This document shows, in pieces, positions 1 to 4,790 of a DNA stretch of 6,455 bases. The translations under genes were made by a program, and so were the position numbers. Source of the stretch: Actinomycetales bacterium (GTDB taxonomy: Bacteria > Actinomycetota > Actinomycetes > Actinomycetales > Cellulomonadaceae); NCBI GenBank assembly GCA_012514835.1, contig JAAYZM010000163.1:1-6455 (forward strand), written 5' to 3'. The notes beneath the pieces were generated by a model, which did no database searches, was not told where the DNA came from, and saw nothing but the letters and a program-made list of their open reading frames with translations. The stretch's first letter is position 1. Each line of letters begins with the position of its first letter.

Positions 1-282
1 GCGCTGCGCCGCGAGGTGCTCGAGGAGGTGTCGCTCCCGGTGACCCAGATCGAGTACCGCGGCTCGCAGACGTGGCCGTTCCCGGCGTCGCTCATGCTCG
101 CCTACACGGCGCGGGCCACGAGCACGCAGATCGAGGTCGACGGCATCGAGGTCGCCGACGCCCGGTGGTTCGACCGGCCAGGGCTACGAGAGGCGTCGTC
201 GTCGGGCGAGGTGTTGCTCCCGGGCCGTGCCTCGATCGCGCGTGCGCTCATCGAGGACTGGTACGGCGGGACGCTGCCCTGA
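1..282 (+). CDS. nudC: NAD(H) pyrophosphatase NudC (Nudix hydrolase), 3' part only
   Basis: The reading frame is open from base 1 and ends in TGA at 280-282, so only the last 93 residues are present. The visible protein opens inside the Nudix box: REVLEEV at visible residues 4-10 is the RExxEEx core that binds the catalytic metals. Residues 22-31 read SQTWPFPASL, a variant of the SQPWPFPxS signature that separates NADH/NAD-capped-RNA pyrophosphatases from other Nudix enzymes. The C-terminal SIARALIEDW is also typical of the family. NudC enzymes cleave the pyrophosphate of NAD(H), and in several bacteria remove NAD caps from RNA. The N-terminal part and any zinc ribbon lie outside the window. 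The gene converges on the mycoredoxin gene with a 20-base gap. The Pro-to-Thr change in the signature is the only oddity. The family call is secure; the substrate is inferred. Confidence 0.9.
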   Translation, partial: ALRREVLEEVSLPVTQIEYRGSQTWPFPASLMLAYTARATSTQIEVDGIEVADARWFDRPGLREASSSGEVLLPGRASIARALIEDWYGGTLP

Positions 283-302
283 GTGGGGCTACCTGACGCG
301 GC

Positions 303-572
303 TCAGGCGTTCGCGAGCCGCTCGCGGACCTGCGCGAGCGAGGGGTTCGTGGCCGTCGAGCCGTCGGGGAACAGCAGCGTCGGGACGGTCTGGTTGCCGC
401 CGTTGACGCTCTCGACGAACGCCGCGGACTCGGCGTCCTCCTCGATGTTGACCTCGCGGTAGGCGATGCCCTGCGAGTCGAGCTGGGTCTTGAGCCGTCG
501 GCAGTACCCGCACCACGTGGTCGAGTACATGGTGAGGGTCTGGTCCTGGGGGGCGGCGTTCGTCTCGGTCAC
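303..572 (-). CDS. mrx1: Mycoredoxin 1 (glutaredoxin-like thiol-disulfide reductase)
   Basis: An 89-residue cytoplasmic thioredoxin-fold protein. The active site CGYC lies at residues 21-24 after the first beta strand (LTMYSTTW), the cis-proline TVP at 62-64, and a GGN/DGST segment follows, as in glutaredoxin-like proteins. Mycoredoxin 1 removes mycothiol from mixed disulfides on oxidised proteins in actinobacteria and is recycled by mycothiol and mycothione reductase. The length fits the family (about 80-90 residues). The GTG at 572 is chosen because it leaves the usual short N-terminal tail before the first strand; an ATG at 530 would start inside that strand. There is no Shine-Dalgarno sequence, but a -10-like TAGCCT lies seven bases upstream, so the mRNA is probably leaderless. 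It sits between nudC and uvrD2, as in mycobacteria, and is divergent from uvrD2. Confidence 0.88.
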   Translation of the reverse strand: MTETNAAPQDQTLTMYSTTWCGYCRRLKTQLDSQGIAYREVNIEEDAESAAFVESVNGGNQTVPTLLFPDGSTATNPSLAQVRERLANA

Positions 573-578
573 GCGAGC

Positions 579-607
579 AGGCTACGTCAGCGGCGCGGAT
601 CCGTCAG
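579..607 (-). promoter_or_regulatory. Predicted promoter of the mycoredoxin gene (leaderless)
   Basis: On the minus strand a -35-like CTGACG (607-602) is followed after 17 bases by TAGCCT (584-579), matching the TAnnnT form of actinobacterial -10 elements. Six bases lie between the -10 and the GTG start at 572, so transcription should begin at or next to the start codon. No Shine-Dalgarno sequence is visible, which agrees. The -35 matches TTGAC at four of five positions. Prediction only. Confidence 0.5.
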
Positions 608-684
608 TGAGGTGGGTCGCACCGTCCACAGGGCACTGAGGAGGCCGCCCGGGGTGTCGGCGGCGCCTGCGAGGATGGGCACCG

Positions 685-2730
685 ATGCTCTCCGCCGATC
701 AGATCCTCGACGCGCTCGACCCCGAGCAGCGTGAGGTCGCCCTCGCCACGACGGGTCCCGTGTGCGTGCACGCGGGCGCCGGGACGGGCAAGACCCGTGC
801 GATCACGCACCGCATCGCGTACGGCGTGCGCTCCGGGGTCTATACGCCCACGTCGGTGCTCGCGGTGACGTTCACGGCGCGCGCGGCGGGGGAGATGCGC
901 ACGCGGCTGCGCCAGCTCGGTGTCGAGGGGGTCCAGGCGCGCACGTTCCACGCCGCCGCGCTGCGCCAGCTCGGCTTCTTCTGGCCCAAGGTGGTGGGTG
1001 GCGCCCCGCCGGGCCTCATGGAGCACAAGGCGAGCGCCGTCGCGGAGGCCGCGGGCCGCCTCGCGCTCGGCGTGGACCGGGTGTCCGTGCGGGACCTCGC
1101 GGGCGAGGTCGAGTGGGCCAAGGTCTCGCTCGTCGAGCCGGACGACTACGTGCGCGCCGCGGAGGCCACGGGCCGTCCCCAGGTGGCGGGCTACACCCAC
1201 CAGACCGTCGCGCGCCTGCTCGCCGAGTACGAGAAGACGAAGGCGGCGCGCGGGGTCATCGACTTCGAGGACGTGCTCCTCCTGCTCGCGAGCATGCTCC
1301 AGGAGCACCGGGACGTGGCCGAGCAGGTGCGCTCGCAGTACCGACGCTTCGTGGTGGACGAGTTCCAGGACGTCTCGCCGCTGCAGAAGTTCCTCCTGGA
1401 CCAGTGGCTCGGGGGCCGCAAGGAGCTGTGCGTCGTGGGCGACCCGGCCCAGACCATCTACTCCTTCACGGGCGCCACGCCGCACCACCTGCTGACGTTC
1501 ACCCAGGAGTTCCCGGGCGCCAAGGTGGTCAAGCTCGTGCGCGACTACCGCTCGACGCCCCAGGTGGTCGAGCTCGCCAACAAGGTCCTCGCGGCGCGGG
1601 GGCGGCGCGCGGACAGCCTCGAGCTCGTGGCCCAGCGGCCGCCCGGCCCACCCGTGGCGTTCACGGCCTACCCGGACGACGAGGGCGAGGCGGAGGGCAT
1701 CGCCGCACGCATCGCGCGGCTCGTCGCGGCGGGTACGCCCGCGAGCGAGATCGCCGTGCTGTACCGCACCAACGCGCAGTCCGAGGCGTTCGAGCAGGCC
1801 CTCGCGGCCGCGGGCATCGGCTACGTGGTGCGCGGCGGGGAACGCTTCTTCCAGCGCAGGGACGTCCGCGAGGCCGTCGCGGTACTGCGGGCCGCAGTGC
1901 GGCACGTGTCCGACGACGATGCACTCGGGGACCAGGTCCGCGACGCGCTGCGGGACGTGGGCTGGACGGACGAGCCGCCAGCCGCGCGCGGTGCCGCACG
2001 GGAGAAGTGGGACGCGCTCCAGGCCCTCGTGTCCCTCGCGGAGGACCTCGCGACGGAACGGGCCGCCGCGGGTGGCACGGCCGGGCTCGCCGACCTCGTG
2101 GCGGACCTCGAGGAGCGCGCCGCGGCCCAGCACGCGCCCACGGTGGACGGCGTGACCCTCGCGACCCTGCACGCCGCGAAGGGTCTCGAGTGGGACGCCG
2201 TGTTCCTCACGGGCCTGAGCGAAGGGCTCATGCCGATCTCGCTCGCGGAGACGGACGCCGCCGTCGCGGAGGAGCGCCGGTTGCTCTACGTGGGCGTGAC
2301 GCGCGCGCGCGAGCACCTCGAGCTGTCCTTCGCCCGGGCCCGCAACCCCGGTGGGCGCCAGGGGCGCAAGCGCACGCGGTTCCTCGACGGGATCTGGCCG
2401 GACGGCTCGACCAGCTCGACCGGCGCGGGTGGTCGGGCGCGGTACGCGGGCCAGGGCAAGGTGCAGCCGGGTCGCCGCGTCACCCTCACGGGCCAGTACG
2501 ACCCCGAGGTCTACGAGGCGCTGCGCGAGTGGCGCGCGTCCGTCGCGAGCGCCCAAGGGCGACCCGCCTACACGGTGCTCGCGGACGCGACGCTCGAGGC
2601 GGTCGCCGAGGTGCGACCGGGCTCGCTCGCGGAGCTCGCCGGGGTGGGCGGCGTCGGCCCCACGAAGCTCGAGAAGTATGGCGAGTCGGTGCTCGAGATC
2701 GTGCGCCGAGCCGCGAGATCCGGCGGCTGA
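685..2730 (+). CDS. uvrD2: ATP-dependent DNA helicase UvrD2 (SF1A, UvrD/PcrA-like, with HRDC domain)
   Basis: A 681-residue 3'-to-5' DNA helicase. Motifs occur in order: Q motif LDPEQREV (11-18), Walker A GAGTGKT (31-37), motif Ia VTFTARAAGEM (61-71), Walker B DEFQD (225-229), motif III GDPAQTIYS (252-260), motif IV YRSTPQ (288-293), motif V TLHAAKGLEWD (494-504) and motif VI LLYVGVTRAREHL (533-545). A C-terminal HRDC domain spans about 605-676 (DPEVYEALREW to LAGVGGVGPTKLEKYG). UvrD2 is an essential helicase in mycobacteria. Mycobacterial UvrD2 carries a four-cysteine motif in the linker between helicase and HRDC domains. Here the linker (about 551-606) has no cysteine, and the likely equivalent of a CxxC reads ARYAG (585-589). 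The ATG at 685 gives the expected N terminus directly before the Q motif; GAGG at 671-674 is a possible ribosome binding site. It is followed by the whiB7 control region. Confidence 0.93.
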   Translation: MLSADQILDALDPEQREVALATTGPVCVHAGAGTGKTRAITHRIAYGVRSGVYTPTSVLAVTFTARAAGEMRTRLRQLGVEGVQARTFHAAALRQLGFFWPKVVGGAPPGLMEHKASAVAEAAGRLALGVDRVSVRDLAGEVEWAKVSLVEPDDYVRAAEATGRPQVAGYTHQTVARLLAEYEKTKAARGVIDFEDVLLLLASMLQEHRDVAEQVRSQYRRFVVDEFQDVSPLQKFLLDQWLGGRKELCVVGDPAQTIYSFTGATPHHLLTFTQEFPGAKVVKLVRDYRSTPQVVELANKVLAARGRRADSLELVAQRPPGPPVAFTAYPDDEGEAEGIAARIARLVAAGTPASEIAVLYRTNAQSEAFEQALAAAGIGYVVRGGERFFQRRDVREAVAVLRAAVRHVSDDDALGDQVRDALRDVGWTDEPPAARGAAREKWDALQALVSLAEDLATERAAAGGTAGLADLVADLEERAAAQHAPTVDGVTLATLHAAKGLEWDAVFLTGLSEGLMPISLAETDAAVAEERRLLYVGVTRAREHLELSFARARNPGGRQGRKRTRFLDGIWPDGSTSSTGAGGRARYAGQGKVQPGRRVTLTGQYDPEVYEALREWRASVASAQGRPAYTVLADATLEAVAEVRPGSLAELAGVGGVGPTKLEKYGESVLEIVRRAARSGG

Positions 2731-2749
2731 GAGACGCCCGCGCGAGACG

Positions 2750-2762
2750 GAGAAAACTTCTC
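2750..2762. repeat. Short inverted repeat GAGAA-N3-TTCTC upstream of the whiB7 promoter
   Basis: GAGAA (2750-2754) and TTCTC (2758-2762) are perfect inverted copies separated by AAC. The element lies between the uvrD2 stop and the AT-rich box of the predicted whiB7 promoter, centred about 21 bases upstream of the -35. It could be a small operator or simply part of an AT-richer upstream promoter region. Arms of five bases are short enough to arise by chance. Confidence 0.3.
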
Positions 2763-2765
2763 GCG

Positions 2766-2803
2766 TAAATACGTTGGCATTCACCGGGTCGCGAGCGTAG
2801 GTT
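2766..2803 (+). promoter_or_regulatory. Predicted whiB7 promoter with AT-rich WhiB7 box
   Basis: A -35 TTGGCA (2774-2779) and a -10 TAGGTT (2798-2803) are spaced by 18 bases, giving a predicted transcript start near 2810. An AT-rich box TAAATA (2766-2771) sits two bases upstream of the -35. In mycobacteria WhiB7 binds an AT-rich sequence just upstream of the -35 through its AT-hook, together with the housekeeping sigma factor, and activates its own gene. AT-rich sequence is rare in this window, so its placement here is notable. Autoregulation is inferred from this match and from the AT-hook in the downstream protein. Confidence 0.65.
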
Positions 2804-2825
2804 GTTCAGGTCCGCGAAGAGGAGC

Positions 2826-2841
2826 GTCGCCGAGGGGCGAC
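2826..2841 (+). promoter_or_regulatory. Stem-loop in the 5' leader of whiB7
   Basis: GTCGCC (2826-2831) and GGCGAC (2836-2841) form a perfect six-base-pair stem with a GAGG loop. It lies about 16 bases after the predicted transcript start and 12 bases before the ribosome binding site of the upstream ORF. It may protect the 5' end or influence loading of the upstream ORF; no function is demonstrated. Confidence 0.4.
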
Positions 2842-2853
2842 CCGATCCCAGAT

Positions 2854-2860
2854 GAGGAGG
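2854..2860 (+). promoter_or_regulatory. Strong ribosome binding site of the whiB7 leader ORF
   Basis: GAGGAGG lies nine bases before the ATG at 2870. It is a near-perfect Shine-Dalgarno sequence, stronger than that of most genes here, and argues that the leader ORF is translated efficiently, as a translation-sensing attenuator would need. Confidence 0.7.
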
Positions 2861-2869
2861 TAGGTACCG

Positions 2870-3070
2870 ATGATCACGATGACAGATCTGTGCGTCGCGC
2901 CCGCAGTGGCCCAGACCCTCCGTCGCTTTGACGTGCCCGCCGCCCGCTATGGGAACACGGGCCTTGTCGCGCGTTCGCGTGGGTGGCGTCCCTCGGGGAT
3001 CGCACTCGCCTCGAAGCACAGCAAGTCCGCCGCACCAGACCCCGCACCTTTCAGGGAGATCCTGCTCTAG
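2870..3070 (+). CDS. whiB7 leader ORF (upstream ORF, probable translation sensor)
   Basis: A 66-residue ORF between the predicted whiB7 promoter and the leader terminator, with a strong Shine-Dalgarno sequence at 2854-2860. The peptide starts MITMTDLCVA, is basic in its middle (ARSRGWRP, 34-41) and ends PFREILL. No domain, signal peptide or membrane segment is visible and I do not recognise it as a structured protein. Fifteen of 66 codons end in A or T (GC3 about 77%), clearly laxer than the neighbouring genes, with several CGT arginine codons. This suggests selection on RNA or on ribosome movement rather than on an enzyme. Translated upstream ORFs with terminators are reported for whiB7/wblC leaders in mycobacteria and Streptomyces, where slowed ribosomes permit read-through. 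The stop codon lies inside a palindrome, and the terminator begins 18 bases after it. Translation is likely; the mechanism is inferred. Confidence 0.7.
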   Translation: MITMTDLCVAPAVAQTLRRFDVPAARYGNTGLVARSRGWRPSGIALASKHSKSAAPDPAPFREILL

Positions 3071-3076
3071 AGCAGG
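3061..3076 (+). repeat. Perfect 16-base palindrome over the leader ORF stop codon
   Basis: CCTGCTCT is followed directly by its reverse complement AGAGCAGG. In RNA this gives a CCTGCT/AGCAGG stem of six base pairs with a CTAG loop that contains the TAG stop (3068-3070). A ribosome terminating here would cover it, so folding depends on ribosome occupancy. CAGGG at 3052-3056 can alternatively pair with TCCTG at 3060-3064, making the two pairings exclusive. A DNA-binding site is another possible reading. Confidence 0.55.
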
Positions 3077-3087
3077 CATGAACCCCC

Positions 3088-3123
3088 AGGCCGCGGAGTC
3101 CGACTCGGAACCCGCGGCCTTTC
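3088..3123 (+). terminator. Leader terminator (attenuator) upstream of whiB7
   Basis: A perfect nine-base-pair stem AGGCCGCGG (3088-3096) / CCGCGGCCT (3112-3120) is continued by an inner stem TCCG/CGGA (3099-3102 / 3106-3109) with an ACT loop. The sequence then reads TTCTC, giving a short and imperfect U tract (CCTTTCTC). It lies 18 bases after the leader ORF stop and 94 bases before the whiB7 start, so it would end most transcripts before whiB7 unless antitermination occurs. The hairpin is certain as sequence; its activity is inferred from the known attenuation of whiB7/wblC leaders. Confidence 0.72.
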
Positions 3124-3125
3124 TC

Positions 3126-3134
3126 ATCTCCTCC
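3126..3134 (+). promoter_or_regulatory. Possible anti-Shine-Dalgarno element of whiB7
   Basis: ATCTCCTCC (3126-3134) is complementary to GGAGGACAT (3207-3215), the whiB7 ribosome binding region, at eight of nine positions, including all six of TCCTCC/GGAGGA. The first six bases, ATCTCC, can also pair perfectly with GGAGAT at 3055-3060, near the end of the leader ORF. The two pairings exclude each other. This could add translational control to the terminator. Pyrimidine-rich sequence after a terminator stem could give this match by chance, so confidence is limited. Confidence 0.35.
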
Positions 3135-3205
3135 GCCCCGGCGGTGAGGTGGGTCGGCCCCGGGAGTACCGGAACCCGACACCACCACCACCAGCACGGA
3201 TCTTC

Positions 3206-3211
3206 AGGAGG
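3206..3211 (+). promoter_or_regulatory. Ribosome binding site of whiB7
   Basis: AGGAGG ends five bases before the GTG start at 3217. It fixes GTG as the start codon and is the predicted partner of the anti-Shine-Dalgarno element at 3126-3134. Confidence 0.75.
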
Positions 3212-3216
3212 ACATC

Positions 3217-3573
3217 GTGCGGCTCACCACGTTGCTCGACACACTCGACAGCGGCGGTTCAGCGATCCAGTCCGGCGCGGCGACCGGCTACACCCTCGAG
3301 GACGAGCGCGCCCAGTTCGACCGAGTCATCTCGGAGCTCATCCCCTGCCGGGTGAACGACTCCGAGCTCTGGTTCGCCGAGCAGGGCGCCCAGGTGGAGC
3401 AGGCCAAGGCCTTGTGCCGGTCCTGCCCGCTCATGGAGGGTTGCCTCGCCGGTGCGATCGACCGTGCCGAGCCCTGGGGCGTCTGGGGCGGCCAGGTCTT
3501 CATCGACGGCGTCGTCGTCGCCACGAAGCGCGGCCGCGGACGCCCCCGCAAGGACGCCACGCACGCCGCGTAG
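3217..3573 (+). CDS. whiB7: WhiB7 transcriptional regulator (iron-sulfur, AT-hook)
   Basis: A 118-residue WhiB-family protein. Four cysteines, C44, C67, C70 and C76 (C-x22-C-x2-C-x5-C), hold the redox-sensitive [4Fe-4S] cluster. The turn EPWGVWGG (85-92) is the WhiB7 form of the GV/IWGG motif that contacts the primary sigma factor. The C-terminal RGRGRPRK (105-112) contains the RGRP AT-hook found in WhiB7 and not in other WhiB proteins, so the subfamily is well supported. WhiB7 (WblC in Streptomyces) activates intrinsic resistance genes when ribosomes are inhibited, and also its own promoter. The N terminus is about 25 residues longer than in M. tuberculosis WhiB7; the GTG start is fixed by AGGAGG at 3206-3211. 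The gene follows uvrD2, as in mycobacteria, and has its own promoter and attenuator. No clear terminator follows before the convergent ThiF-like gene. Confidence 0.94.
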   Translation: MRLTTLLDTLDSGGSAIQSGAATGYTLEDERAQFDRVISELIPCRVNDSELWFAEQGAQVEQAKALCRSCPLMEGCLAGAIDRAEPWGVWGGQVFIDGVVVATKRGRGRPRKDATHAA

Positions 3574-3587
3574 CGCACCGCCAGCCA

Positions 3588-3624
3588 GCAGGGGGCACCT
3601 GCAGGGGGCAACCAGCAGGGGGCA
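3588..3624. repeat. Three direct copies of GCAGGGGGCA between convergent genes
   Basis: Identical 10-base units lie at 3588-3597, 3601-3610 and 3615-3624, separated by CCT and ACCA. They fill the 51-base gap between the whiB7 stop and the stop of the convergent ThiF-like gene. The three G5 tracts and GGG at 3632-3634 could form a G-quadruplex on the plus strand, but with long loops of eight to nine bases. No ordinary terminator is visible, so the array may affect termination or be a slippage product. Confidence 0.6.
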
Positions 3625-4662
3625 TCACGCCGGGACGTGGTCGGCGCACTCACACCCAGGGTGCTCCGACCACTCCCGGCGTCGTCCTATCGGCTGCGGG
3701 AGCGAGAACTCGTAGCTCGCTCCCGCGGTCGCGGGCACCTCGCCGTCGAGCACCGCGAGCACCTGGCTCGCCGCGAACGCTCCGACGAGGTGCGCGAGCA
3801 CCGAGACCTGCGGTGCGGGGGAGCGCCGCCCGCGCGAGCACAGCTGCGCCACGAGCACGGGCCAGTCCGGGTCCGCGTCCGCGTGGTGCAGGCCCACGCA
3901 CCGCAAGCACGGGGCACCTCGGGGCACCACGAAGGGGCCGACGACGGCGTCCGCCTCGCGCACCACCACGGGGAGCACCGCCATCCCTGACTCGAGTCTC
4001 GTGCGCGCACGCTCGGGATCCGTCGCGTAGGAGTCCACGAGGACCACGACGTCGGGCGCGCCGTCCGCCCAGGTGCCCGTCCTGGTCGTGATCCCGGGCG
4101 CGACGTCCGTGACGACGCGCGCGACCACGGTCTCGCGGGGCTGGTCGACGTCCCGCTCGGTGATGCCACCCACGCCGGGTTCCTGCACACCCACGGCCCG
4201 CGGGTCGTCGAGGACGAGCGCACCCACCCCCGCCGCCGCGAGGGTGCTCGCCACGACAGCTCCCGTCCTGCCGAGCCCCTCGATGCCCACGGTCCGCCGG
4301 GCGCGCGCACCGAGCAGCGCGGCCCCGTCCGCGTCGCGGGCGAGGAGCGAGTGGACCTGGAGGTCGTCCCCGAGCCGCGCAGGGACAGGAGTCCGGTCCG
4401 TGCCGCGCCGGTGCACGGGCGCCGGGGCGAGCACGCGAGCCTCCTCGAGAAGGCGGAACAGCTCGCGGGCACGCACCTCCTCGACACCGTGCCGCAGCGC
4501 GAGTCCCTCGAACGGCACCTCCTCGAGATCGGTCAGCGTCGCGAGCATGTGCGCCTCGGCGCGGTCCAACCCGCTCACCCGCACGGCCCAGCGCGGGTCG
4601 GTGCCGATCTGCACCTCCCCGCGTCGCCGCGTCATGACCTGGAGCCCTCGTCGCCATCGCAT
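3625..4662 (-). CDS. ThiF/E1-like protein related to TOMM leader-peptide-binding (ocin-ThiF) proteins
   Basis: A 345-residue protein. Residues 13-80 look like a small winged-helix region (EVQIGTDPRW, then LTDLEEVPFEGLALRHGV). A Rossmann-like E1 domain follows, with GLGRTG at 129-134 and LVLDD at 149-153. PCLRC (251-255, C252 and C255) and HPGCEC (334-339, C337 and C339) probably form a zinc site. The segment PCLRCVGLHHADADPDWP resembles the cyclodehydratase partner proteins that bind precursor peptides in azoline (TOMM) biosynthesis. The usual E1 SNLxRQ motif is not evident, so adenylation activity is doubtful. No YcaO enzyme or precursor peptide is in the window. The ATG at 4662 is chosen because similar proteins begin with this arginine-rich stretch before GEVQ; ATG at 4635 is an alternative. 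It converges on whiB7. The true role is unknown. Confidence 0.75.
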   Translation of the reverse strand: MRWRRGLQVMTRRRGEVQIGTDPRWAVRVSGLDRAEAHMLATLTDLEEVPFEGLALRHGVEEVRARELFRLLEEARVLAPAPVHRRGTDRTPVPARLGDDLQVHSLLARDADGAALLGARARRTVGIEGLGRTGAVVASTLAAAGVGALVLDDPRAVGVQEPGVGGITERDVDQPRETVVARVVTDVAPGITTRTGTWADGAPDVVVLVDSYATDPERARTRLESGMAVLPVVVREADAVVGPFVVPRGAPCLRCVGLHHADADPDWPVLVAQLCSRGRRSPAPQVSVLAHLVGAFAASQVLAVLDGEVPATAGASYEFSLPQPIGRRREWSEHPGCECADHVPA

Positions 4663-4699
4663 GGCGGCAGGTTGGCACGTCAGCGCGACGCACCCAGAG

Positions 4700-4710
4700 T
4701 TATCCACAGG
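4700..4710 (+). promoter_or_regulatory. DnaA-box-like TTATCCACAGG upstream of the ThiF-like gene
   Basis: TTATCCACA (4700-4708) equals the classical DnaA box. It lies 38 bases upstream of the ThiF-like start, between that start and the hairpin at 4718-4751. The same 11 bases occur again at 5069-5079. A 9-base sequence with five A/T is unexpected by chance in such GC-rich DNA. Binding by DnaA is not shown; it may instead be part of a promoter. Confidence 0.45.
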
Positions 4711-4717
4711 CAAAGGT

Positions 4718-4751
4718 CGAGGCGGCCGCGCTACGCTGCGCGACCGCCTCG
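4718..4751 (-). terminator. Long hairpin between the DUF5679 and ThiF-like genes, probable terminator
   Basis: CGAGGCGGCCGCGC (4718-4731) pairs with GCGCGACCGCCTCG (4738-4751) over 14 positions with one mismatch and a six-base loop. On the minus strand, downstream of DUF5679, the stem is followed by ACCTTTGCC, a very short U tract. Position between two co-directional genes favours a terminator for DUF5679, giving the ThiF-like gene its own transcript. An RNA-stability hairpin is the alternative. Confidence 0.5.
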
Positions 4752-4790
4752 TCTCGACGGCGAGGCTCGCCGCCGTGCTGCTCGTGCTGG

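Noticed and set aside
528..530. Internal ATG as the start of the mycoredoxin gene
   Set aside because: It would begin inside the first beta strand, only six residues before the active-site CGYC.
604..2784. A 726-codon open frame on the minus strand opposite uvrD2
   Set aside because: Its translation is a low-complexity, arginine- and leucine-rich sequence without any domain, and it lies fully antisense to a well-supported helicase; long spurious frames are normal in such GC-rich DNA.
3181..3192. Four ACC trinucleotides before the whiB7 ribosome binding site
   Set aside because: Too short to call a repeat element; likely incidental, with no pairing role found.
3591..3634. G-quadruplex over the GCAGGGGGCA array
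   Set aside because: Four G tracts exist, but loops of eight to nine bases make a stable quadruplex doubtful, so it is not listed as a feature.
2928..4091. A 387-codon plus-strand frame running through the whiB7 leader, whiB7 and the ThiF-like gene
   Set aside because: It crosses the terminator and two genes in the wrong frame or strand, and its product is compositionally biased with no recognisable motif.
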